Shown one piece after another: positions 7,138 through 10,859 of a stretch of 10,859 bases of DNA. Numbering within the stretch: position 1 is the stretch's first letter; each line of letters begins with the position of its first letter. Source of the DNA: UBA8518 sp041659585 (GTDB lineage Bacteria; Patescibacteriota; Minisyncoccia; Moranbacterales; UBA2206); NCBI GenBank assembly GCA_041659585.1, contig JBAZXY010000040.1, positions 1 to 10,859 of the forward strand, written 5' to 3'. A program made the translations under genes and the position numbers. The notes below the pieces were generated by a model that did not search any database, had not been told where the DNA came from, and saw only the letters and a list, made by a program, of their open reading frames with translations.

Positions 7138-7182
7138 TTTTCTTTAGTTTAAAATTTATGTAAGCGATTGATTATTATAATT

Positions 7183-7217
7183 AACATCCTGGCTTTCTGC
7201 AGAATGTGAGAGTGTCA
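7183..7217 (-). repeat. Array repeat, copy A
   Basis: This copy runs from AACATCCTGG to AGAGTGTCA around the palindromic centre TTCTGCAGAA. It sits 3 bp from the stop of the CYTH gene (TAG at 7220-7222) and 45 bp ahead of the PepE-like start. The similarity with copy D continues leftward to about 7134, covering the whole leader of the PepE-like gene. Confidence 0.85.
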
Positions 7218-7219
7218 AT

Positions 7220-7744
7220 CTAGCTCATAATTTTATTATACCCATATTTTTGCAAATGTGTCTCGATGTCGGCATAGCTTTTACCACACAACATTCCACC
7301 AGCGATAAGCTCATCTTGCGTTACATCTGCCAAGCAGAAATCCGGCATTTGAAAAGAATTTTTCGCTTCAACCGTTTTAAATTCAAAATCCACAACAACC
7401 AAGCCTTCAAGTTCATCCTGAAAAACATCAATTTCAGCAATCAATCCGGCATAATCAAAGTGATATCTAATCTTGCGAACTTTTTTTGATTCAACCGCAG
7501 CCAGTGCGTTGAATTCTTCCGTTGAAAGAATGATTGTATCCTCGGTCTGCTCCGATGAATCATTTCCGGAAACCGGCTGTTTTTTGGTGATTTCAAATTT
7601 ATCCCCTTTCTTTCTGATTCTCAAGATGGGATGTGGAACTGTCGCCGGAATATATAGATCTGAAATTTCTCGACTTTCACATTCCAAGGCTCCTTCCGGA
7701 ATAAATTTTGCCAAATAGGTTTTTTCCAATTCAATTTCTTGCAT
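7220..7744 (-). CDS. CYTH-domain protein (triphosphatase/class IV cyclase-like)
   Basis: This 174-residue protein fits the CYTH superfamily, whose members are inorganic or thiamine triphosphatases and class IV adenylate cyclases that hold Mg2+ and triphosphate inside a beta tunnel. Visible are M-Q-E3-I-E5-L-E7-K8 at the N-terminus, L-R42-I-R44-K-K-G-D-K-F-E-I-T-K-K, K-I-R-Y-H-F near 91-96, A-E-I-D-V-F near 103-108 and L-E-G-L-V-V-V-D-F-E-F near 112-122. These alternate charged residues down successive strands as expected. The diagnostic ExExK is off register: if E5 and E7 are the two glutamates, the lysine comes at 8 and position 9 is Thr. It starts 19 bp after the truncated RhuM gene. A short-chain triphosphatase is my best guess. 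Confidence 0.82.
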   Translation of the reverse strand: MQEIELEKTYLAKFIPEGALECESREISDLYIPATVPHPILRIRKKGDKFEITKKQPVSGNDSSEQTEDTIILSTEEFNALAAVESKKVRKIRYHFDYAGLIAEIDVFQDELEGLVVVDFEFKTVEAKNSFQMPDFCLADVTQDELIAGGMLCGKSYADIETHLQKYGYNKIMS

Positions 7745-7763
7745 TTTGTTATGATTATTTAAT

Positions 7764-8279
7764 TTATGTAGTTATTTTTTTCAATGTGTCAGCAAAAAGA
7801 GAAACCAAATTTATGGCATCTTTTGGATCCACGGATGAGCCTGCTGGCAAAAGATTTTTAATATCCTCGACCACCCGCAAAAACTGCGCATAGTTTTTCG
7901 CGATCCGTCTTTTATTCACTGCAAAGCCGTCCACGATATAGCTGCGTAATGTCGTAGTTGCCCATTTGCGGAATTCAATAGCTACTTTAGAATTTGTCCT
8001 ATATCCAACTCCCAGAATAACATCCAGTGAATAGAATGCGACAGGCTTATCAGAATTTGCATTATGCATTTTTTGCATATTGCTTTTTTCCTCAACCTCA
8101 CCATCTTTAAAAATATTTTTAATATGGCGGGATACTACAGACTGATCAACACCGAAAAGACCGACAATTTGTCCCTGCGTCGCCCAAATAGTCTCATGTG
8201 TAAAATCACCCCGCAGTTCGATAGCTCCGGATTTTGCCTGATAAATTACTACTCCTTTATTTTTTTGTGTTTTTTTCAT
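7764..8279 (-). CDS. RhuM-family protein, apparently C-terminally truncated
   Basis: This 171-residue protein is the N-terminal part of the virulence RhuM family. Residues 33-60 (ATQGQIVGLFGVDQSVVSRH and onward) form a helix-turn-helix-like segment, followed by Y83-S-L-D-V-I-L-G-V-G-Y-R-T-N-S-K and the F-R-K-W-A-T-T-T-L-R-S-Y-I signature. Full-length relatives, as I recall them, are about 300 residues or more and continue well past the F-A-D-T reached here at 162-165; this one ends in LKKITT at an A-rich tract (TTGAAAAAAATA). It may be a working short form or a decayed gene. A strong promoter with a palindrome over its -10 lies upstream, which fits self-regulation by a DNA-binding protein. 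Members are often found in accessory islands beside restriction or toxin-type genes; no role is proven. Confidence 0.82.
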   Translation of the reverse strand: MKKTQKNKGVVIYQAKSGAIELRGDFTHETIWATQGQIVGLFGVDQSVVSRHIKNIFKDGEVEEKSNMQKMHNANSDKPVAFYSLDVILGVGYRTNSKVAIEFRKWATTTLRSYIVDGFAVNKRRIAKNYAQFLRVVEDIKNLLPAGSSVDPKDAINLVSLFADTLKKITT

Positions 8280-8298
8280 ATTTTTTAGGCTAGCTGTT

Positions 8299-8321
8299 TA
8301 TAGTGATATTATACCACTATA
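8299..8321. promoter_or_regulatory. Operator-like palindrome over the rhuM-like -10
   Basis: TATAGTG (8299-8305) and CACTATA (8315-8321) are a perfect 7-bp inverted repeat with 9 bp between, centred on the -10 box at 8308-8313. A dimeric repressor bound here would block the promoter; the RhuM-family product itself is an obvious candidate. Confidence 0.5.
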
Positions 8322-8335
8322 TATATTTTTGACAA
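8308..8335 (-). promoter_or_regulatory. Promoter of the RhuM-family gene
   Basis: On the minus strand TTGTCA (8330-8335) is followed after 16 bp by TATAAT (8308-8313), and TGG directly before it makes an extended -10. This is the best sigma-70-type promoter in the window. The ATG at 8279 is about 22 nt after the predicted start of transcription. Confidence 0.75.
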
Positions 8336-8357
8336 CCCCCTTTTTATTTAGAAAAGG

Positions 8358-8482
8358 TTCCATTTTTGGACGACCGCATTTTTTTGGTACTAAGTTCTCC
8401 TAAAGGGAAACCTTTAAGATGGATTAAATTAAAATGATAGGTCTTTGGGTTTTTCAGTTAGGCGGCGATGACAAAAATGGAA
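8358..8482. other. 125-bp fold-back element with a GAAA-capped hairpin
   Basis: TTCCATTTTTG (8358-8368) pairs perfectly with CAAAAATGGAA (8472-8482). After an internal loop, CCGC (8374-8377) pairs with GCGG (8462-8465). Inside, TAAAGG-GAAA-CCTTTA (8401-8416) is a perfect 6-bp hairpin with a GNRA-type loop. It has no open frame. It could be a structured RNA or the relic of a small inverted-repeat element. I cannot match it to a known RNA family. Confidence 0.45.
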
Positions 8483-8518
8483 TATATTTTTTGGAGATGC
8501 GATTAACTATCTAGTTAT

Positions 8519-8553
8519 AACACCCTGGCTTTCTGCAGAATGTCGGAGTGTCA
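8519..8553 (-). repeat. Array repeat, copy B
   Basis: This 35-bp copy runs from AACACCCTGG to GGAGTGTCA around TTCTGCAGAA. It differs from copy A in only three positions. It lies 28 bp past the stop of the gene fragment. About 15 bp to its left (GCGATTAACTAT) also resemble the sequence flanking copy A. Confidence 0.85.
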
Positions 8554-8580
8554 GTTGAGCGGGGATGGCCAAGACGTGAT

Positions 8581-8676
8581 TTAGCCGATGAGCTCATAGT
8601 AGACGCCGGTACCGGTTTGTCCGACTTGGCGGATTTTGGCTTCTTTTTCCAGTTTGTCCAGTTCAATTATGTTACT
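8581..8676 (-). pseudogene. C-terminal fragment of a winged-helix-like protein
   Basis: An open stretch of 31 codons ends in TAA at 8581 and reads LDKLEKEAKIRQVGQTGTGV followed by YYELIG. The pattern of a leader helix, then R-Q-V-G, a G-rich wing and Y-Y-E-L-I, is what one sees at the C-terminus of winged-helix DNA-binding domains, for example in Fic-type or ATP-binding accessory proteins. No ATG, GTG or TTG precedes it in frame before an upstream TAG (8677-8679), so it is most likely a remnant. It lies between repeats C and B and keeps a promoter-like sequence just ahead. Confidence 0.5.
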
Positions 8677-8679
8677 CTA

Positions 8680-8688
8680 ATTATATCA
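8680..8688 (-). promoter_or_regulatory. Extended -10 promoter ahead of the gene fragment
   Basis: Minus-strand TGATATAAT is a perfect extended -10 without a good -35. Transcription would start near 8673, inside the fragment, and could run on towards the RhuM-family gene. Confidence 0.45.
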
Positions 8689-8705
8689 CAAATATTGGCA
8701 AGCAT

Positions 8706-8797
8706 AACATTCTAGAATTCTGTTTGCCCTATTGCTTCATGCTATTAGGGCTTACCCCGTAGCGGAAATGCTTCTGGGGCAGAATGTCGGAGTGTTG
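8706..8797 (-). repeat. Array repeat, copy C, split by 57 bp at its centre
   Basis: The left half AACATTCTAGAATTCTG (8706-8722) and right half CAGAATGTCGGAGTGTT (8780-8796) match the other copies, but 57 bp (8723-8779) lie exactly between ATTCTG and CAGAAT, the middle of the palindrome. The extra segment itself folds: GCCCTA (8726-8731) pairs with TAGGGC (8746-8751), and CCCC (8755-8758) with GGGG (8776-8779). It lies 30 bp past the stop of the second Nudix gene. Confidence 0.75.
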
Positions 8798-8826
8798 TGT
8801 GTGTGATTTTTGATGGAATCAATAGA

Positions 8827-9324
8827 CTATGTGATGCATATTTCTAGGGCTTTTTTTATAATCTCCAAACTATCAATTGAATTATAGAATTTAATTTTGT
8901 CCGTATTTTCCAAAGATATCCACTCTGGCATAGAGATATAATCCTTCTCATGAATATCAATGTTTTCAATCGAAAGCTCTCCGCTCACAATTTCACATAA
9001 ATAGTACACCAACATCGAATGCAGAGCATCCCCTTTTCGCGAATCTCCAGGCAGTGTTTTGTAGAAAGAATTCTCACATGCCACAACCCGTCCAACCTTC
9101 ACATCCATTCCTGTTTCCTCTTTCACTTCACGTATCAGCGCACTTTTAATATCTTCGCCTAATTCAATTTTTCCACCAGGAAAATCAAAACCATCCCACT
9201 GCTTGGATAATAGAATTTTTCCATCTTTTATAATCACGCCATAAACCGCTGGTCGAAAAACAAGTTCTTCGGCTGAAACTTCATGCTTGTCCCCATTTCT
9301 ATCTATACAAATTACTTTTTTCAT
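8827..9324 (-). CDS. Nudix hydrolase
   Basis: This 165-residue protein has a perfect Nudix box from G51 to M73: G51-K-I-E-L-G-E57, then R65-E66-V-K-E69-E70-T-G72. Before it come V-Y-G-V-I-I-K-D-G-K-I-L-L-S and W-D-G-F-D-F-P-G-G, the usual strands and loop. It would hydrolyse a nucleoside diphosphate derivative with Mg2+ in the cytoplasm. It is not a close copy of the Nudix protein at 2076-2591: the two differ nearly everywhere outside the box. It is flanked on both sides by array repeats (D upstream, C downstream), so it looks like a single-gene module. Its leader closely resembles that of the PepE-like gene. The substrate is unknown. Confidence 0.92.
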   Translation of the reverse strand: MKKVICIDRNGDKHEVSAEELVFRPAVYGVIIKDGKILLSKQWDGFDFPGGKIELGEDIKSALIREVKEETGMDVKVGRVVACENSFYKTLPGDSRKGDALHSMLVYYLCEIVSGELSIENIDIHEKDYISMPEWISLENTDKIKFYNSIDSLEIIKKALEICIT

Positions 9325-9370
9325 ATTTTTTTAAGTTTAAATTTTATGTAAGTAATTAATTGCCGTAATT

Positions 9371-9405
9371 AACATTCTGGAATTCTGCAGAATGTGGGAG
9401 TGTTG
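9371..9405 (-). repeat. Array repeat, copy D
   Basis: This 35-bp copy runs from AACATTCTGG to GGAGTGTTG around ATTCTGCAGAAT. It lies 40 bp past the stop of the membrane-protein gene and 46 bp ahead of the Nudix start. The sequence to its left, back to about 9322, matches that next to copy A. Its outer ends AACATTC and GAGTGTT can pair over 7 bp with one G-T. Confidence 0.85.
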
Positions 9406-9445
9406 TTTGGACAGTGATTTTGATGCAAATAATTCATTAATGTAA

Positions 9446-10087
9446 TTATTTTTTACTACGTACCACCAAAACAAATGTTTTTCTAATAATTGACGCAAGC
9501 ACTGTCCCAAGCATTCCCGCACAAAAGACCATGAGCATAATGATATCAAGTACAAACAATTGGAGAAAGAAGTACTTGAAAGTTCTGAAAAATAATTGAA
9601 AAGCAGATGCCATTATGAGATAATCTCCGCCCACAGGATCATCAAAAACAACTGCAATATGGAAAGTTATTGTGATGGTAATCCAAGTGATAATCCAAAA
9701 TAATATTGAGGCTATGACAAAATAAACCGTATACTTATTGAGCTCCTTTTGAAACAATTGATAGATCAGAGATGAGATGAAAGCAAAAACAAAGAAATAA
9801 GAATACAAATCGATGCCATATGTATTTATCAGACAATCAAAACCAGCCTCTATTTTCTTGCCGATTTGTTCTTCATGAATACTGCAAGGGCAAGGCGTTG
9901 AAAGACAAGATATTTCAGTCCCGCGCAGTGAAACCTCTTGATAGCCCGCATGATAATCTACCAATAGAATAAAAAATGGCACGAATGTCAACGCGAGAAT
10001 TAAAGCACTTTTCCAAAACCAGGATTTATACATAAAATATTTATTCAATTTATTTTTTAGTTGGAGGCGCAGGTTTTCCGATAACAT
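9446..10087 (-). CDS. Multi-pass membrane protein, function unknown
   Basis: This 213-residue protein is not one I recognise. Hydrophobic segments are visible at about residues 26-43, 93-112, 120-148 and 172-201, giving four predicted helices. Between the first two is a polar loop with a CLSTPCPC cluster (61-68) and C85, which would face outside and could form disulphides. The N- and C-termini are basic and so probably cytoplasmic. The longest start, used here, lies within repeat E (GAATGTTA), so the repeat supplies the start codon. A second ATG at 10033 (MYKSWFWKS) would give a leader of about 50 nt, like those of its neighbours. I keep the longer form because the extra codons (CTGCGCCTC) are more GC-rich than local non-coding DNA. 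Repeats E and D bracket it. Confidence 0.75.
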   Translation of the reverse strand: MLSENLRLQLKNKLNKYFMYKSWFWKSALILALTFVPFFILLVDYHAGYQEVSLRGTEISCLSTPCPCSIHEEQIGKKIEAGFDCLINTYGIDLYSYFFVFAFISSLIYQLFQKELNKYTVYFVIASILFWIITWITITITFHIAVVFDDPVGGDYLIMASAFQLFFRTFKYFFLQLFVLDIIMLMVFCAGMLGTVLASIIRKTFVLVVRSKK

Positions 10088-10117
10088 TCTGGTATTCTGC
10101 AGAATGTCGGAGTGTCA
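10083..10117 (-). repeat. Array repeat, copy E
   Basis: This 35-bp copy runs from AACATTCTGG to GGAGTGTCA around ATTCTGCAGAAT. It fills the whole gap between two genes: its right end contains the TGA stop of the small acidic protein (10115-10117) and its left end contains the ATG of the membrane protein (10085-10087). Confidence 0.85.
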
Positions 10118-10333
10118 GTCAATAGTTTTTTTGTCATGTTTGTTATATTTTTTAATTATTTCCAAACATTCTTCAAAAGCGTCCGCCTTGCCGCCAAAAA
10201 ATTCATTTTGTCCAAATTCTTCAATATCCTCACTCTCGCATAAATTCTCCTTCCACATAGTTCTATGCTCTTCTGCTAAATCTGCAATTTGCTTTTCCAA
10301 CAAATCCTTGCTTGTTTTCATAGGATTAATCAA
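10115..10333 (-). CDS. Small acidic protein, function unknown
   Basis: This 72-residue protein is highly charged, predicted mostly helical (KDLLEKQIADLAEEHRTMWK, then a D/E-rich stretch, then ADAFEECLEIIKKYNK), with no membrane segment. I do not recognise a family. An internal ATG four codons in (10321) is an equally good start, and neither has a clear Shine-Dalgarno sequence. I accept it as real because the composition is protein-like, it runs in the shared direction, and it lies 53 bp after the DpnI-like gene and abuts repeat E. It might be an accessory protein to the endonuclease upstream, but it does not resemble DpnD as I know it. The opposite strand also has an open frame here, Ser/Cys/Phe-rich and less plausible. 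Confidence 0.6.
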   Translation of the reverse strand: MINPMKTSKDLLEKQIADLAEEHRTMWKENLCESEDIEEFGQNEFFGGKADAFEECLEIIKKYNKHDKKTID

Positions 10334-10386
10334 GAATTAATTTTTATTCCTGATCCATTTTTGATCGTTCTAGGATTATTGTCAAA

Positions 10387-10859
10387 TTAAGTTAATTTAT
10401 ATTTTCCTGGTTCTATAAATTCCAAATACCCTTTATCCCGTAAAAACTGCAGTTGCTGACGAATCTTAGCTTTAATATTGTTATTTTCTGGATGAATTTT
10501 TTCCAAATCCCGCTCAAATTGATAAATTTCAGCTAATGAAAATTCATTCTTCCCTAATTCTTCAATGCAATTCATGGTGTCCAAAATCCAGCCTTTCAAC
10601 TCTGGCTTTGTGACTTTTTTCAGAAATGCGATTTTCTGCCATTTTTGCAAAACATCTTTCTTAGATATCTCCTTGCCATTTTCGATATAAAAAATCTTAC
10701 CTGAGGTAGGAATTTTGGAAAATAGAATATTTGAGCCAATCCATCCCGCCCTTTTAGCTGTTTCGTTGAGAGCTTTTCTTTTTTCAATAATTTCAGGAAC
10801 AAAAAAATATTTTGGGACTACAAAAAAATCATCAACCACAAGCGCAGGCAAATATCCCA
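10387..10859 (-). CDS. DpnI-type methyl-directed restriction endonuclease, C-terminal half (runs off the right edge)
   Basis: The frame is open to the window edge, with 157 codons visible. It closely follows the C-terminal two thirds of DpnI: F-F-V-V-P-K-Y-F, then I-I-E-K-R-K-A-L and A-K-R-A-G-W-I-G-S-N-I, then G-K-I-F-Y-I, and at the end K-I-R-Q-Q-L-Q-F-L-R-D-K-G-Y-L-E-F, finishing G-K-Y-K-L-T. The final 80 or so residues are the winged-helix domain that in DpnI also reads N6-methyladenine in GATC. The PD-(D/E)xK catalytic domain lies beyond the edge, so activity cannot be judged here. DpnI cuts GATC only when adenine is methylated and so restricts Dam-modified incoming DNA. A TTG at 10849-10851 is in frame, but the family alignment continues above it, so the true start is outside. 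Confidence 0.88.
   Translation of the reverse strand, partial: GYLPALVVDDFFVVPKYFFVPEIIEKRKALNETAKRAGWIGSNILFSKIPTSGKIFYIENGKEISKKDVLQKWQKIAFLKKVTKPELKGWILDTMNCIEELGKNEFSLAEIYQFERDLEKIHPENNNIKAKIRQQLQFLRDKGYLEFIEPGKYKLT

Larger units (their letters stand above)
8289..8826. other. 538-bp gap without an intact gene
   Basis: The gap between the RhuM-family gene and the second Nudix gene holds, from left to right, the rhuM-like promoter and operator-like palindrome, a fold-back element, array repeat B, a 31-codon gene fragment, an extended -10 promoter and the split array repeat C. I found no frame with a start codon that looks like a protein on either strand. Confidence 0.7.

Noticed and set aside
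8519..8553. Array repeats acting as intrinsic terminators
   Set aside because: None of the copies is followed by a T-run on the transcribed strand, and the stems are short.
2076..9324. The two Nudix genes as a recent duplication
   Set aside because: Outside the Nudix box the two proteins share little, so they are separate family members.
9337..9555. Minus-strand open frame overlapping the membrane-protein gene's 3' end
   Set aside because: It crosses repeat D and overlaps the coding end of a better-supported gene in another frame, so it is probably a chance frame.
7183..10117. Canonical integron attC sites
   Set aside because: The sites end in GTTA on the gene strand but the following bases (ATT, TAA, TGC, TCG) do not fit GTTRRRY, the partner end is only RAC, most copies are shorter than known attC sites, and no intI gene is in view. 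I report the resemblance only.
7183..10117. CRISPR array
   Set aside because: The 35-bp repeats are separated by whole genes of hundreds of bases, not by uniform short spacers, and no cas gene is present.
10104..10340. Plus-strand open frame opposite the small acidic protein
   Set aside because: It is rich in Ser, Cys and Phe, runs against every other gene, and crosses the repeat; the minus-strand reading is more protein-like.

Overview
The window looks like a piece of a host-dependent, small-genome bacterium of the Candidate Phyla Radiation (Patescibacteria). The evidence is a low GC content, short genes with AT-rich gaps, and a membrane-anchored protein with the CPDGSA..NCEFAPCP cysteine pattern that I know mainly from such genomes. 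TGA is used as a stop (gene ending at 10115), so the code is the ordinary one. This placement is inference. Every credible gene lies on the minus strand, so the window is best read from right to left.

Right edge, about 7.1-10.86 kb (accessory region). In transcription order: the C-terminal half of a DpnI-type methyl-directed restriction endonuclease, a small acidic protein, a multi-pass membrane protein, a Nudix hydrolase, a fragment of a winged-helix-like protein, a truncated RhuM-family protein and a CYTH-domain protein. Five copies of one imperfectly palindromic element of about 35 bp separate most of these genes. All copies point the same way, each between the stop of one gene and the start of the next, and one copy is split at its exact centre by 57 bp. 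The layout resembles a gene-cassette array, but the canonical integron attC core rule is not met and no integrase is visible. The 538-bp gap at 8289-8826 holds two promoters, an operator-like palindrome, a fold-back element and the gene fragment.

Middle, about 3.2-7.1 kb (peptidase-like genes). A PepE-like S51 peptidase is followed at 20 bp by a protein with a transglutaminase-type Cys-His-Asp core. A bidirectional terminator comes next, then an extended -10 promoter, then a large HExxxH metallopeptidase of the DUF1704/MATCAP type. Its downstream neighbour is the exported cysteine-rich protein.

Left, 1-2.6 kb (housekeeping-like operon). A Nudix hydrolase with its own extended -10 promoter is followed by a closely packed run: 2H phosphoesterase (ThpR), WecG/TagA glycosyltransferase, a two-helix membrane protein and the start of glutamyl-tRNA synthetase (8-bp overlap). 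A 20-bp perfect inverted repeat, 129 bp end to end and flanked by a 5-bp direct repeat, abuts the ThpR start codon and looks like a miniature inserted element.

All promoter candidates I trust share an extended -10 (TG-n-TATAAT). I saw no tRNA, rRNA, CRISPR array or transposase gene.
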